From Methylomonas methanica (GTDB lineage Bacteria; Pseudomonadota; Gammaproteobacteria; Methylococcales; Methylomonadaceae): a DNA stretch of 64,000 bases. A program made the translations under genes and the position numbers. Numbering within the stretch: position 1 is the stretch's first letter; the number at the start of each line of letters is the position of its first letter. Shown here in pieces: positions 52,314 to 62,375 of this stretch. The notes below the pieces were generated by a model. It saw only the letters and a program-made list of their open reading frames with translations, did not search any database and was not told the origin of the DNA. The stretch spans positions 62,001 through 126,000 of the forward strand of contig LUUF01000056.1 of assembly GCA_001644045.1 (NCBI GenBank). Direction: 5' to 3'.

Positions 52314-52637
52314 ATGAAATTAAAATCACTGATTTTTTTAGTGTTAGCTGAATCCTTATTATCTGCTTGTAGCTTCATGGAGCCTCATGCCATGGATACT
52401 GATCTAAACATTCAGCATGAAGCATTAGCCAAACACTTCCAAGACGAGGCCAACGAATTACAGACCAAGATTGTGGAACATAAAAAATTTCTCAGCCAAT
52501 TCGAGTCACAACGCTATGTTTACGGTAGACATGCGAACGATCTTAAAGCGCACAGCCAAGAAGTGATTGATCTTTACCAGCAGGCCGTCACTGCAAATCA
52601 AGACATGGCGGAGATGTTGCGGCAAGCAGATCATTAG
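52314..52637 (+). CDS. Small lipoprotein of unknown function
   Basis: The 107-residue protein has a lipoprotein signal (MKLKSLIFLVLAESLLSAC, Cys19) and a His-rich, helical mature part (LNIQHEALAKHFQDEANELQ, QRYVYGRHANDLKAHSQEVI) likely to form a coiled coil. It follows cadA by 85 bases on the same strand and may be co-transcribed. The histidines suggest metal contact at the envelope, but the family is not recognised. Confidence 0.72.
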   Translation: MKLKSLIFLVLAESLLSACSFMEPHAMDTDLNIQHEALAKHFQDEANELQTKIVEHKKFLSQFESQRYVYGRHANDLKAHSQEVIDLYQQAVTANQDMAEMLRQADH

Positions 52638-52703
52638 TTGTATTCGTAACGCCACCACTCTCTCCGTGGTACTAAGCTCAGCGTCGCAGCACCGATACTC
52701 ACC

Positions 52704-53117
52704 TTATCGCAGTGGCGCTTCCGGTGTGAGGTCCAACAACTGAGAGGAAGCGACCAAAGCAGCTTTGAGAAAGAGTTTCTCGGGGATAGTCTCGAATGTA
52801 GTTCCCTCTACCTCTACCGTTCGACACTCTGATTCGCCACAAACAGAACAGCAACGACTGCTCCCGACTCTCGCACCGAGCCATTCCTCCATGGGTCTGC
52901 CCGCGATCCAAATGCGGTTGGACTCTGAGGGGTTGGCCTTGAATGATTTTTCGTTTATCTCTCTGATCTCAAGAGTTGGCTCAATGCCCAAGGGGAGGAG
53001 CGCTTCCTTGAGTTTACTGATGGCGCTCTGCATTTCCTGATACGTGGCATGGCAGCGATCACACGTCTTCCCGCCTGAGCTCACAAGCCTCTGCCAAATT
53101 ATCGGTAGCGATTTCAT
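52704..53117 (-). CDS. DUF2703-family protein
   Basis: The 137-residue protein matches DUF2703: IIWQRLVSSGGKTCDRCHAT at the start, a thioredoxin-like middle (IEPTLEIREINEKSF, WIAGRPMEEWLG), and the cysteine cluster RCCSVCGESECRTVEVEGTTFETIP. DUF2703 genes occur in arsenic and mercury neighbourhoods; the function is not established. Conserved cysteines suggest metal or thiol chemistry. It is on the minus strand, alone, within the metal island. Confidence 0.8.
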   Translation of the reverse strand: MKSLPIIWQRLVSSGGKTCDRCHATYQEMQSAISKLKEALLPLGIEPTLEIREINEKSFKANPSESNRIWIAGRPMEEWLGARVGSSRCCSVCGESECRTVEVEGTTFETIPEKLFLKAALVASSQLLDLTPEAPLR

Positions 53118-53260
53118 AGCAATGATCCCTTTCTGAGGCGTCTAACAAGTTCTACGCTTAATCAGATAACTCCGGAAGCGAAAATAAAATTAAGAAGTCG
53201 CAACACTCGATTTGAAGAGCAAATGGGACGAAGCAAATCTCAATCCGCAGTACGCTGTAT

Positions 53261-53464
53261 CTATTGCTTTGGCTCATGATCCATCATCTCCTTGCGCTTT
53301 TCGGGGTTCTTAGTCTTGCGCATTTCGGCTATTTCCTTTTCCAACTTCTTCAGTTGGTCCTGCATTTCCTTTTCGGACATTGGTTTCTGTTGCTCTTCAG
53401 CAGCAAATGCAATAGGACTGCTCAATACTATCAAAGCAATTATGAATAGAGCGGATGTTTTCAT
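53261..53464 (-). CDS. Small secreted charged protein
   Basis: The 67-residue protein has a clear signal peptide (MKTSALFIIALIVLSSPIAFAA) and a mature part of about 45 residues that is a single charged helix (MSEKEMQDQLKKLEKEIAEM). ATG 53464 follows AGGAGA. No family recognised. It is likely periplasmic and could be a metal-stress peptide given its neighbours. Confidence 0.65.
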   Translation of the reverse strand: MKTSALFIIALIVLSSPIAFAAEEQQKPMSEKEMQDQLKKLEKEIAEMRKTKNPEKRKEMMDHEPKQ

Positions 53465-54029
53465 GATATTTCTCCTAACGAACGATTGTGTTGAAATACG
53501 AAGCCGACAATCAGCATCGCTTCTCTTCTCTTAACTTTTTATTAAATAACTAATGTTACGCAGGTGTTCAGAATAATCAATGGCAGCAGCGGATTCAGAA
53601 AATCGTAACGCATTGATTTTAAAAAATGGGTGCGCAACATCAGTTACAAAATACTCAATCAAGAATTTCGATATGAGTTAAAGCTATATTTACAACTCTT
53701 CGTTCAACGAATCTTCTCACTCAGCGACGGTAAACAAAAAAAGCGGGGGGAGTCGCTATTTTTGCGAAAGCTTGTTTAGGGGCATCCCAGCCCCAACAAG
53801 CGGCAAAAATTACGCGACCGCTATTGCCTGCGGCGGCCCCGATTCGTCCTCGTCGCTTCGTTTCGACCCAGCAAGGGGTCGAAACATAGGCTCCAAATGA
53901 CTTGACGGCGTTTCGCGATGCCTTGCAGGTTTTCTTCGCTTCGCTGCGAAAACCCGCCCGGCGCTACGCCTATCGGGGGCTAAAAATCTTCACTTCGCTA
54001 TTGCTCCGTTTCCAAGATTTTCAGCGTAA
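53465..54029. other. Structured non-coding region left of the IS element
   Basis: No gene was recognised. The stretch contains several hairpins: the long one at 53752-53818 (separate entry), TTTCGACCC-AGCAAG-GGGTCGAAA at 53861-53884 (perfect 9-base stem), and GGTTTTC...GAAAACC at 53928-53954. GC-rich text such as CGCCCGGCGCTACGCC lies between them. It looks like the end of another mobile or repeated unit into which the IS inserted. Confidence 0.55.
53752..53818. repeat. Long imperfect hairpin
   Basis: Arms pair in three steps: GTCGC/GCGAC outside, ATTTTTGC/GCAAAAAT (53758-53765 and 53803-53810), and GCTTGTT/AACAAGC with GGGGC/GCCCC around the loop ATCCCA. About 25 base pairs in 67 bases could act as a terminator or be the tip of a miniature element. 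Confidence 0.65.
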
Positions 54030-54893
54030 GAAGCCGTTTAAAAACCTATCCAATCCTCCGCAAAAGACGGTGAATCTCGGAAATCTTGATGAAGACCTCT
54101 GCGGTATCAGTGAGCCGCTCATAATCTTTGGATAACCTCCTCGAATTGCCGAGCCAAGCAAATGTCCGCTCTACTACCCAGCGAGGCGGCAATATGACGA
54201 ATTTGCCTTGCATGGCGTCGGTGCGTTTTACAATCGTCAGTCGCCATTTAAACATCTGTTTTGTCCATTCGACTAATGCGCCGCTATAGCCACCGTCAGC
54301 CCAGATGACTGAGAGCGTCGCGAATAGCGCGTAGAGCCGAATCATGAGCAATCGCGCACCCCGACGATCTTGGATGCCGGCAGAATGAACACAGGCCGCC
54401 AATAGGTTACCCATCGTATCCACCACAATATGGCGTTTGCGTCCCGTGGTCTTTTTGCCCGCATCGTAACCGCGTTGTCTACCTGAACCGCATGTTTTTA
54501 TCGATTGCGCATCGATAATGGTCGCTGTTGGTTCCGCCGCTCTGCCGGACTGAGTCCGGAAGGTCATGCGAAACAGCGTCAAAGCCCGATCCCAGGGACC
54601 TTGCTTTTTCCATGTCCGAAAGTAACCGTAAACCGATTGCCAAGGCGCAAAATCCGACGGTAACAGCCGCCATTGGCATTCGGTTTTGACGATGTACAAA
54701 ATTCCGTTAACAATTCCTCGAAGAGGATAAGTTCGTGGCCGGCCTCCTCTTTGAGCGTTTCCTGGCGTTTCTAAAAATGGGTGTAATAACCGCCATTGTT
54801 CATCCGTTAAATCCGTTGTGTACAACTGCTTTGGCTCTCCGCAGCCCAAAACGCGCTACGTTCAACCGGACTGCGGGGTTTTTAAACAGCTTC
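54030..54893 (-). mobile_element. IS5-family insertion sequence, apparently complete
   Basis: Terminal inverted repeats GAAGCCGTTTAAAAACC (54030-54046) and GGTTTTTAAACAGCTTC (54877-54893) differ at one position. The 864-base element is flanked on both sides by TAA (54027-54029 and 54894-54896), a 3-base target duplication as in IS427/ISL2-type IS5 members. It carries one full transposase gene, so it may still be active. Confidence 0.9.
54046..54849 (-). CDS. IS5-family transposase
   Basis: The 267-residue DDE transposase has an N-terminal DUF4096-like domain (LYTTDLTDEQWRLLHPFLET, GRPRTYPLRGIVNGILYIVK, TECQWRLLPSDFAPWQSVYG) and the catalytic triad D113 (IIDAQSIK), D185 (VIWADGGYSG) and E227 (RWVVERTFAWL). 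It is uninterrupted, unlike many IS427-group genes that need a frameshift. Its stop lies at the inner edge of the left inverted repeat. Confidence 0.95.
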   Translation of the reverse strand: MGCGEPKQLYTTDLTDEQWRLLHPFLETPGNAQRGGRPRTYPLRGIVNGILYIVKTECQWRLLPSDFAPWQSVYGYFRTWKKQGPWDRALTLFRMTFRTQSGRAAEPTATIIDAQSIKTCGSGRQRGYDAGKKTTGRKRHIVVDTMGNLLAACVHSAGIQDRRGARLLMIRLYALFATLSVIWADGGYSGALVEWTKQMFKWRLTIVKRTDAMQGKFVILPPRWVVERTFAWLGNSRRLSKDYERLTDTAEVFIKISEIHRLLRRIG

Positions 54894-54975
54894 TAAGAAC
54901 GTTAAGAGCCGAGCCTAATGTTTTAGTTAGGCCGATAGTATTGGGATTTCGGTGCTTGGCATGGTCTCCACCGTA

Positions 54976-56100
54976 TCACGCCATTGAGCCGATGGTCTTG
55001 CGGAAACGGCTCAGCGCCAGCACAAAAAAGACGCTGCCGATAGCAATTAGCGCGAGAAATTGCGGCCAGACGATGTTGAACCCCGCGCCCCGGTAGAGAA
55101 TGGCCTGTGCCAATGAGACGAAATGGGTGCTCGGAGCGGCCAGCATGATGTTTTGCACCAGTTCGGGCATGCTCTCGCGCGGGGTGTATCCGCCGGATAA
55201 CATTTGCAAGGGCAGCAGCGTGATGATCATCAATAAACCTATCTGCGGCATCGAGCGCGCGACCGTACCGAGAAAGATGCCCATCGACGTGGTGGCGAAC
55301 AGATGCAGCGCCATGCCCAGGATGAACAAACCGATCGAACCTTCGATGGGCACTCCGAGCACCACCTGCACTACAAAGACGAGCGACGCCGTCGCCACCA
55401 CCACCACCACCAGGCCCATGGCCCACACCTTAGCCATCATGATTTCGAACGGGGTCAGCGGCATGACCAGGAGGTGTTCGATGGTGCCGTGCTCGCGCTC
55501 GCGGATCAGCGCCGCGCTGGTTAGGATGATCGACAGCATGGTGATGCTGTTGATGAGCTCCATCACCGAGCCGAACCAGACCGAGCTCAGATTCGGATTG
55601 AAGAGTGCGCGCACTTCGAGCTCGGCGGGTAAGGTGATGACCGCTCGATGTCCCTGCACGAAGGCTGACACCTCGCCGTTGACGATGGTCTGGATGTAGC
55701 TGTTGCCGATGAAGGCCTGCGACATGCGCGTGGCGTCGACGTTGAGCTGGATCGACGGCTGGCGTCCGGCCAGCACGTCGCGCTGAAAATCGGGCGGGAT
55801 ATCGAGGACGAAGGTGTAGAGGCCCACATCCATGCTGGGGTCCATGGCGTATTGATCGATGATCGCCGGCACCAGGAAATGGGGCGGATAGAAGGCGTTG
55901 ACGATGCGCGACGATAATGGCGAGCGGTCTTCGTCGACGATGGCGATCGGCGCCTTGTGCAGCGATCCCGGCATGCTGGTCGCGGTCAGGTAGACCTGAA
56001 CGGTGAAGGTGAACAGGATCAGCACCATCATCAAGGTGTCGCGCCCGAGGCTGCGCAATTCCTTGATTCCAAGATGGAAGATGTTGAGCAGTGTATGCAT
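54976..56100 (-). CDS. yhhJ: ABC-2 type permease, YhhJ-like
   Basis: The 374-residue permease has an N-terminal helix (TLMMVLILFTFTVQVYLTAT), a large periplasmic domain, and a five-helix ABC-2 domain with IREREHGTIEHLLVMPLTPF and MLSGGYTPRESMPELVQNIM. Length equals E. coli YhhJ. It forms an export unit with the RbbA-like and HlyD-like proteins encoded directly upstream, with only 2 bases between rbbA stop and this start. An IS5 element lies 80 bases past its end. Confidence 0.9.
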   Translation of the reverse strand: MHTLLNIFHLGIKELRSLGRDTLMMVLILFTFTVQVYLTATSMPGSLHKAPIAIVDEDRSPLSSRIVNAFYPPHFLVPAIIDQYAMDPSMDVGLYTFVLDIPPDFQRDVLAGRQPSIQLNVDATRMSQAFIGNSYIQTIVNGEVSAFVQGHRAVITLPAELEVRALFNPNLSSVWFGSVMELINSITMLSIILTSAALIREREHGTIEHLLVMPLTPFEIMMAKVWAMGLVVVVVATASLVFVVQVVLGVPIEGSIGLFILGMALHLFATTSMGIFLGTVARSMPQIGLLMIITLLPLQMLSGGYTPRESMPELVQNIMLAAPSTHFVSLAQAILYRGAGFNIVWPQFLALIAIGSVFFVLALSRFRKTIGSMA

Positions 56101-56102
56101 GG

Positions 56103-58856
56103 CTAATGCTCCTGTTTCTTCAACAGCAAAACGCTCAGGGCGAGGATCACCGGAATGGCGATGGCGAGCGATAACAGTGACGAACTGAGGTCGGCGAAAC
56201 CCAGTGCCTTGGAAAAGGTGCCGCGGCAGATGGTCACGAAATGCGTGGCCGGAAAAATCTCGCCGACCAAGCGCGCCCCGCCCTCCAGCGACGACACGGG
56301 GTCGATCATGCCGGAAAATTGCTTGGCAGGAATGATGGTGGCGATCGATGTGGCGAAAATGGCGGCGGTCTGGCTGCGGGTGAAGGCCGAGATCAACAGG
56401 CCGAGGCCGGTCGCGGCAGTCACATAAAGCAGCGCGGCCAAGGTCAGCAGCAGGAAGCTACCCTTGAGCGGCACGTCGAATGCGAACACTGCGAGCGCGC
56501 AGACCAGGAAGAAGTTGACCATGCCCAGGGCAATATAGGGCAGTTGCTTGCCGAGGAGAAACTCCAATCTGGTGACCGGTGTGACGTACAGATTGATGAT
56601 GGACCCCAGCTCCTTTTCGCGCACCACGCTGAGCGCACTGAGCATGGCTGAAATCAGCATCAGTAGCATCGGGATTACCGCGGGCACGATGGCCGGCAGA
56701 CTCTTGACGTCGGGGTTGTAGCGAAAGCGCGTCTCGATGGTCATCAATCCGGCTGGCAGGCGGCCCGTATAATGGCGACGCGCCTGCTCGAGCAGCCAGC
56801 CCTGGTGCATTGCCTGCACGTAGCCGAGCACATTCTCGGCGCGGGTGGGCATCGCGCCGTCGATCCAGGCGCCTGTTTTTACGTTGTCGCCGCGCTCCAG
56901 ATCACGCGCGAAGTTCGGCGGAATCTCCAGTGCCAGGCTCAGTTCTCCGCTGCGCATGCGCCGATCGAGTTCGTCGTAGTCGGTGATGGGCGACTGGGCG
57001 ATGAAGTAGCGCGAGCCGCCGAGGTCGAGCGCGTAGTTGCTGCTGAGTAGGGTCTGGTCGCGGTCGAGCACGGCGAAACGCAGGTTTTCGACATCCATGC
57101 TGATGCCGTAGCCGAACGTGACCATCAGAAACAGCGTGCCGAACAGCGCTATCGAAGCGCGGAGGGGGTCGCGGCGCAGTTCCAGTCCTTCGCGAAGGGT
57201 GTAGCTGAACAAGCGCAACAGGCTGAAGCGGGCTCCGAGCTGGACGGGGTGGCTATGCGCCGGAGCCGAGGTCTGGGCGACTGTGCTGACGGGAGGGGCT
57301 TTTGTCGCCGGTTCGTCATCGAGCCCACTTGCTTCCTTCAGATAGCCGATGAAGGCTTCTTCCAGCGTGGGGTGGCCACTGTTCTTGATGAGCGCGGCGG
57401 GGCTATCGCTGGCCAGCACCTTGCCGGCGTGCATCAGCGAGATGCGGTCGCAGCGCTCGGCCTCGTTCATGAAGTGGGTGGAAATGAAGATCGTGACCTG
57501 GTCCCGCCGGGCGAGTTCGACCATCAACTCCCAGAAACCGTCCCTCGCCACCGGGTCTACGCCGGAGGTTGGCTCGTCAAGAATCAGCAAGTCCGGCCTG
57601 TGGATCACCGCCACCGCCAGCGACAAACGCTGGCGGATGCCCAAAGGTAGGCCGTCGGGAAGGCTGTCCATGACCACATCGAGCCCGAAACGCTGCGCCA
57701 TGTCGGTGACGCGGGTGGGAATCTCGGCATCTGGCAAGTGGAACAGGCGGGCGTGCGATTCCAGGTTCTGGCGCACGGTCAGCTCGGAGTACAGCGAGAA
57801 CGCCTGCGACATGTAGCCCACGCGCTTGCGCGTGGTCAGATTGCCGGCATCGACAGACTGGCCGAACAGCAGCGAATCGCCTTCACTCGGTTTCAGCAGG
57901 CCGGTGAGCATTTTCATCGTGGTGGACTTGCCGCAGCCGTTGGAGCCGAGAAAGCCGAAAATTTCGCCGCGCTCAATGTGCAGGCTGACGTTGTCGACGG
58001 CGGTAAATCCGTTGAAACGCATGGTTAAGCCGCGTGCCTCTATGGCGATTTCCTGGACGCTGCCGGTATCTCGCGGCGGAATGACCACGGCCTTGTGGCC
58101 TTGGCGCTTTGCTTCCGGCAGCAGACGGATAAAGGCATCTTCCAGCGTATAGGCTCCGGTGCGCGTGCGCAGTTCGGATGCCGTGCCGGTAGCGAGAATT
58201 TTGCCCGCATCCATTGCGACCAGCCAGTCAAAGCGCTCCGCCTCGTCCATGTAGGCGGTGGAAACCAGCACGCTCATGCCGGCGTGGCGCTTGCGCAGCC
58301 TGTCAATCAGTTCCCAGAATAGGACGCGCGACAGCGGATCGACGCCGGTGGTCGGCTCGTCCAGAACCAGCAGGTCGGGGTCGTGGATCAAGGCGCAGCA
58401 CAGACCGAGCTTCTGTTTCATGCCTCCCGACAGTTTGTCCGCCGGACGGTCACGGAACGGTTCCAAACCGGTGCTTTCGAGCAGTTCGGCGATACGCTGA
58501 TGGCGCTCGGCCTGCTCGTGACCGAACAGGCGGCCGAAAAAATCGACGTTCTCGAACACAGACAGCGTGAGATAAAGGTTCTTGCCCAGGCCCTGCGGCA
58601 TATAAGCAACGCGGGGACAGACGGCGCGGCGATGCCCAGCATCGTCGATGTTTCCGCCCAGCACCTCGATATGTCCCGCCTGCATTTTCCTAGCGCCGGT
58701 CAACAGCGACATCAGGCTGGATTTGCCGACGCCGTCGGGACCGATCAGGCCGATCATACGGTCGGCGGGAATGTCCAGACTGAGGTCGTCGAGGGCGAGG
58801 TTGTCGCGATAGCGCAGGCTGACGCCCTTTATGCGGACTACCGGAGTGGTGTTCAT
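56103..58856 (-). CDS. rbbA: Double-ATPase ABC fusion protein, RbbA-like
   Basis: This 917-residue protein carries two ABC ATPase domains in tandem (Walker [10 protein letters not shown] near residue 35 and GSNGCGKST near 315; signatures LSGGMKQ and a weaker GIRQRLSLA; Walker [11 protein letters not shown] and [10 protein letters not shown]). A C-terminal ABC-2 permease domain with about six helices follows ([20 protein letters not shown]). E. coli RbbA has the same layout and 911 residues. The role is export, with a debated ribosome link in E. coli. ATG 58856 overlaps the HlyD gene end by ATGA. Confidence 0.9.
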   Translation of the reverse strand: MNTTPVVRIKGVSLRYRDNLALDDLSLDIPADRMIGLIGPDGVGKSSLMSLLTGARKMQAGHIEVLGGNIDDAGHRRAVCPRVAYMPQGLGKNLYLTLSVFENVDFFGRLFGHEQAERHQRIAELLESTGLEPFRDRPADKLSGGMKQKLGLCCALIHDPDLLVLDEPTTGVDPLSRVLFWELIDRLRKRHAGMSVLVSTAYMDEAERFDWLVAMDAGKILATGTASELRTRTGAYTLEDAFIRLLPEAKRQGHKAVVIPPRDTGSVQEIAIEARGLTMRFNGFTAVDNVSLHIERGEIFGFLGSNGCGKSTTMKMLTGLLKPSEGDSLLFGQSVDAGNLTTRKRVGYMSQAFSLYSELTVRQNLESHARLFHLPDAEIPTRVTDMAQRFGLDVVMDSLPDGLPLGIRQRLSLAVAVIHRPDLLILDEPTSGVDPVARDGFWELMVELARRDQVTIFISTHFMNEAERCDRISLMHAGKVLASDSPAALIKNSGHPTLEEAFIGYLKEASGLDDEPATKAPPVSTVAQTSAPAHSHPVQLGARFSLLRLFSYTLREGLELRRDPLRASIALFGTLFLMVTFGYGISMDVENLRFAVLDRDQTLLSSNYALDLGGSRYFIAQSPITDYDELDRRMRSGELSLALEIPPNFARDLERGDNVKTGAWIDGAMPTRAENVLGYVQAMHQGWLLEQARRHYTGRLPAGLMTIETRFRYNPDVKSLPAIVPAVIPMLLMLISAMLSALSVVREKELGSIINLYVTPVTRLEFLLGKQLPYIALGMVNFFLVCALAVFAFDVPLKGSFLLLTLAALLYVTAATGLGLLISAFTRSQTAAIFATSIATIIPAKQFSGMIDPVSSLEGGARLVGEIFPATHFVTICRGTFSKALGFADLSSSLLSLAIAIPVILALSVLLLKKQEH

Positions 58857-59923
58857 TTCAATAATTTGATTTGTAGCCCGGCGGGCCATTCGGTGGCCGG
58901 GTCGAGCTTGACGTAGGCCATGCCAGGCACGCCTGTCTTGACGTATTCGAGATGTTGCTTCAATAGTTCGGGATCGATTCTTGCGCGCACACGGAACATC
59001 AGTTTCAGGCGTTCACTCTCGGTCTCCACCGTTTTCGGCGTGAACTGGGCGACGCTGGCGACGAAACTGGCCTTGGCCGGAATCACAAGATTTGGTGCGG
59101 CGTCGAACACGAGCCGGATGTCGCTGCCGAGCGCGACTTTGCCTGCGGCTTCGGTGGGTAGGAAGAAGGTTATATAGACGTCGGATAAATCCACCAAGTT
59201 GAGCACACGGCCCCCGGACTCCAGTACTTCGCCGGGTTCGGCAACGCGGTACTGCACACGCCCATCGCGCGGCGCTTTCAGTACTCTATCGTCAATGTCC
59301 GCCTGAAGACGCGCGACTGTCGCCTTGGCGGCCTCAATCAGCGATTGCGATTCCACCACCTGCGATTTCGCCGCCTCGATGCCCGCACGCGCCGCTGCAA
59401 CCTGGGCCTGCGCCGCGCTTACCGCAGCCTTTATGCCCAGCACCCGGGCCTGATTGTCGTCGACTTCCTGCTGAGGAGTGGCGCCCTCGCCGACAAGCCG
59501 CTGCGAGCGCTTCAGGCGTTTGCCGGCGGCATCGAGTTCAGCTAGGCGTTGGGCGACGACCGCCTGCGTGGCGTTATATTCGCTCTCGCGCTGAGCGACG
59601 ATGGACTTTGCCGTCTGATAGGTGTTCTCTGCGTAACGGACCTGAGCCTGGGTTTCGGCTTGTTGAGCGAGCAGCACATCGGCGTCCATGCGTGCAAGCA
59701 CTGCACCGGCTTGCACGAAGTCGCCTTCTTGAGCCAGGATTTCAATAACACGGCCGGGCGTCTTTGTGGCGATGTTGATTTCGGTCGCTTCGAGGCGGCC
59801 GTTACCTGCGACGATGCCTGCGGGCAGGCCAGACGGACGCAAGGCCCACCACGCTATGATCGCCGCAGCGACCGCTATGGCAGCGAGAACGAGGGGCAGC
59901 GTCGATTTGGTATATCTGCTCAT
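58853..59923 (-). CDS. yhiI: HlyD-family membrane fusion protein, YhiI-like
   Basis: The 356-residue protein has an N-terminal anchor ([20 protein letters not shown]), a biotinyl-lipoyl-like domain ([20 protein letters not shown]), a long coiled coil and a beta domain ([35 protein letters not shown]). It would bridge the inner-membrane ABC pump and the outer-membrane factor encoded just upstream. The second of two adjacent ATGs (59923) has the better GGGAG spacing. E. coli YhiI is of equal size and context. Confidence 0.88.
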   Translation of the reverse strand: MSRYTKSTLPLVLAAIAVAAAIIAWWALRPSGLPAGIVAGNGRLEATEINIATKTPGRVIEILAQEGDFVQAGAVLARMDADVLLAQQAETQAQVRYAENTYQTAKSIVAQRESEYNATQAVVAQRLAELDAAGKRLKRSQRLVGEGATPQQEVDDNQARVLGIKAAVSAAQAQVAAARAGIEAAKSQVVESQSLIEAAKATVARLQADIDDRVLKAPRDGRVQYRVAEPGEVLESGGRVLNLVDLSDVYITFFLPTEAAGKVALGSDIRLVFDAAPNLVIPAKASFVASVAQFTPKTVETESERLKLMFRVRARIDPELLKQHLEYVKTGVPGMAYVKLDPATEWPAGLQIKLLK

Positions 59924-59939
59924 CATGTCTCCCGGGAAT

Positions 59940-61355
59940 TTACGGCTGGGGCGGTATGGCGTTCGCACCGCCGCCCAGCGCCTTATACACGGCAATCAGA
60001 CTCGTGGATGTCTCTGCTTCGGAACGGGCCAGATTGATTTCGTCAAGATAAAGGGCGCGCTGGGACTCAAGCACGTCCAGAAATGATATCACACCTTCGT
60101 GATAGCGTAGCTGGGACAGCCGCATGGATTCGCGCAAGTCAGCCACCGCGCGGGCCAGCGTCTGCCGCCGTGATTCCTCCTTGAGGTAGCGGGTCAGAGC
60201 GGTTTCCGTTTCCTGAAGCGCTTCAAGCACCGTCTTTTCGAAGGCCAGGTAGGCTTCCTTTTGCTGCGCATCGGCCAGGTCAATGCCTGCGCGGATTCGG
60301 CCGAAGTTGAGCACCGGTTGTAACAGGTTGGCGGCGGTGCCGTAAGAGAAAGCGGCCGATTTGAACAGGGATTCGATGTCGGTGTTGCGTAGGCCCACAA
60401 AAGCCGATAAAGATATTTTAGGATACAGTTCCGCGACCGCCGCGCCTTGCATGGCCGTTGCCGCAGCGAGATTGCGTTCGGCAGCGCGAATATCAGGGCG
60501 GCGGCGTATCGTTTCCGCAGGGGAGGTTAGAATCTTGATGCCCGGCGCTGCAGGCACTGCTGCTGTAGCATTCATTTCGGCATCCAGCGTACCGGGTTGG
60601 CCGCCCGCCAGAACTTCCAGTTGACGCAATGTGGCGACCAGCCGTCCTTCCAGCGCAGGAATCTGGGCTTCCGTGGTCTCGGTCTGGGCCCTCGCCCGAA
60701 TCACATCGTGCCGGGTTCCCACGCCTTCAGCGTTGAGCCGTTCGGTCAGTTCCAGCGTATGCTGTTGCGACTCCAGGTTCGAGCGCGTTATTCGAAGTTG
60801 ATCCTGGAGACTGCGGTATTCAACATAACTTCTTGCCAGTTCGGATGTCAATATCACCAGAGACTGGCGATACTGTTCGCCAGCCGCATCGAGATCGGCA
60901 GAGGCCGCTTCCAGCCGCCGTTGTTGACGGCCAAACAGATCGATTTCCCACAGCGCGTCGAAACCCAGTTCGAACATATTGTATTTGATGCCGGGCGCTA
61001 GACCTGGGAACGGATTTTCGTTGCGTTGCGCGCCGGTTGTGGCATTGACAGTCGGATACAGTTCGGCGCGGGTGGCGCGCCGCTCGGCGCGAGCCTGATC
61101 TATCCTGGCCAGGGCGATCTTGACATCCAGGTTGCCCGCCAACGCCTTATCCATCAGGCGGTCCAACTGGGCATCGCCAAAATTTTTCCACCAGATTTTC
61201 AACTCCTTGGGACTAACCTGCTGCAAATTTGCCGCCGGCGTCGCCTGCCAATAGCTTGGAATTGCCGGTGCAACTTTGCGGTAATCCGGCCCCATCGTAC
61301 ATCCAGCCAAGCCGCCAAGAGCCAGTAAGCAGACAATTTTATACTTCATAACCAT
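59940..61355 (-). CDS. NodT-family outer-membrane efflux lipoprotein
   Basis: The 471-residue lipoprotein of the OprM/NodT type has lipobox LAGC (Cys19), the N-terminal [30 protein letters not shown], repeats of TolC-type helices ([40 protein letters not shown]) and the ending [20 protein letters not shown]. It forms the outer-membrane channel for the RbbA-type export system encoded after it. ATG 61349 (third codon) is an alternative start. Confidence 0.92.
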   Translation of the reverse strand: MVMKYKIVCLLALGGLAGCTMGPDYRKVAPAIPSYWQATPAANLQQVSPKELKIWWKNFGDAQLDRLMDKALAGNLDVKIALARIDQARAERRATRAELYPTVNATTGAQRNENPFPGLAPGIKYNMFELGFDALWEIDLFGRQQRRLEAASADLDAAGEQYRQSLVILTSELARSYVEYRSLQDQLRITRSNLESQQHTLELTERLNAEGVGTRHDVIRARAQTETTEAQIPALEGRLVATLRQLEVLAGGQPGTLDAEMNATAAVPAAPGIKILTSPAETIRRRPDIRAAERNLAAATAMQGAAVAELYPKISLSAFVGLRNTDIESLFKSAAFSYGTAANLLQPVLNFGRIRAGIDLADAQQKEAYLAFEKTVLEALQETETALTRYLKEESRRQTLARAVADLRESMRLSQLRYHEGVISFLDVLESQRALYLDEINLARSEAETSTSLIAVYKALGGGANAIPPQP

Positions 61356-61470
61356 GCCCCTTGAGAAATAAAGACACTGCGGCGTCGATCAACTGGCGCT
61401 TTTCCGCCTCGCTCAGGCCTGAATGTAAACCGAGCAGGCAGCGGAAATGTTTATCATCCTTTAACTTGGT
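61339..61470 (-). pseudogene. TetR-family regulator remnant (C-terminal end)
   Basis: A minus frame open only after a stop at 61471 reads [40 protein letters not shown] and ends in TAA within the start region of the outer-membrane gene. This is the tail of a TetR-type repressor (LSEAEKRQLIDAAVSLFLKG). The DNA-binding part is missing, so the export operon has probably lost its local regulator. Confidence 0.65.
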
Positions 61471-61870
61471 TTACAACATGCGGCGATTTTGCACTCTCCA
61501 CAGGCTAGCTGCGCCTTGATGACGCTAATCGAGGCTGATAAGGCTCCGAATTAAGATAATGGCTCCGGAGAATCGATTTTTGAGGACGCGTTACGCTTCG
61601 AATTACCTGGGCACTAAGTTTTTAGAAGCTCCCTTTATTTAATTTAAATAAGGGGAAGTTGTGTTGTGGTTAATCTCGCCTTCGAAAAAAAACACTTGTT
61701 CATCGTGCCGGGACTCTGTGAACATGCCACACCATCTCCTCCGGCTTTCGTACATCGGCCTAAACAGCCTTATAAAACTCAATTTCCGGCTGTCATATTT
61801 CTGATTATGACCTTAGCCATTTGAGGAACGTTGCAGTTTTACATTGATAAGAAAACTTCAAAGCTCAAAA
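61471..61870. other. Intergenic region between the export operon and merR
   Basis: It contains no recognised gene. A hairpin at 61630-61656 has arms TCCCTTTATTTAA and TTAAATAAGGGGA around a single T, nearly perfect, and could terminate transcription or form a transposon end. The last 60 bases, AT-rich, should carry the merR promoter. Confidence 0.55.
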
Positions 61871-62278
61871 ATGCCAAATTTAACGATCGGCAAACTAGCC
61901 AAACGAACCAAAGTCACCATCGAAACCATCCGCCACTATCAACGCATTGGTTTACTGACAGAGCCAGCGAAACCCGATGGCGGTTATCGCGTTTATTCAA
62001 CAGATGCGATTGCCAGAATACGTTTTATCAAACGCGCTCAACAGGCCGGATTTACCTTGAAGGAAATTGCCACTTTATTATCTCTCGATGGAGCACATTG
62101 CGCGGATATACGACAACTCGCCGAGCAGAAATGCCAGCAGATCGATGAGCAAATCATGGATTTAGCGGCTCTCCGTCAGGTATTGGGAACTCTGGTCAAC
62201 GACTGTCAGCAGACAGCTTCATCCGCGCGTTGCGCTATCCTCGATGCGTTTAGCGATGATGCATCAACCAAACCCTGA
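61871..62278 (+). CDS. merR: Mercury-responsive regulator MerR
   Basis: This 135-residue MerR-family activator has a winged helix (LTIGKLAKRTKVTIETIRHY, GYRVYSTDAIARIRFIKRAQ), a dimerisation helix and three cysteines at 77 (GAHC), 112 (NDC) and 121 (RC). Their spacing (35 and 9) equals that of Cys82, 117 and 126 in classical MerR, the Hg(II) site. ATG 61871 starts at the conserved N-terminus. Unlike the divergent layout of many mer operons, it lies upstream of and in the same direction as merT. Confidence 0.9.
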   Translation: MPNLTIGKLAKRTKVTIETIRHYQRIGLLTEPAKPDGGYRVYSTDAIARIRFIKRAQQAGFTLKEIATLLSLDGAHCADIRQLAEQKCQQIDEQIMDLAALRQVLGTLVNDCQQTASSARCAILDAFSDDASTKP

Positions 62279-62303
62279 TTTTAAGTAAGACACCACAGAC
62301 CAC

Positions 62304-62334
62304 TTGACTCTGTTCTAAACAACAGGATTTAGAC
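62304..62334 (+). promoter_or_regulatory. MerR-type promoter in front of merT
   Basis: The -35 TTGACT (62304-62309) and -10-like TTAGAC (62329-62334) are separated by 19 bases, the over-long spacer typical of MerR-activated promoters. The spacer holds the dyad CTGTT-CTAAAC-AACAG (62310-62325), the probable MerR site. Confidence 0.75.
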
Positions 62335-62375
62335 TCCTTGCCAAAATTGAGCATGGTTTGGCTTAGGAGATTCGT

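Noticed and set aside
61630-61656. Definite rho-independent terminator
   Set aside because: The stem is strong but AT-rich at the tip and no T-run follows on either strand, so it is kept only as a hairpin within the intergenic entry.
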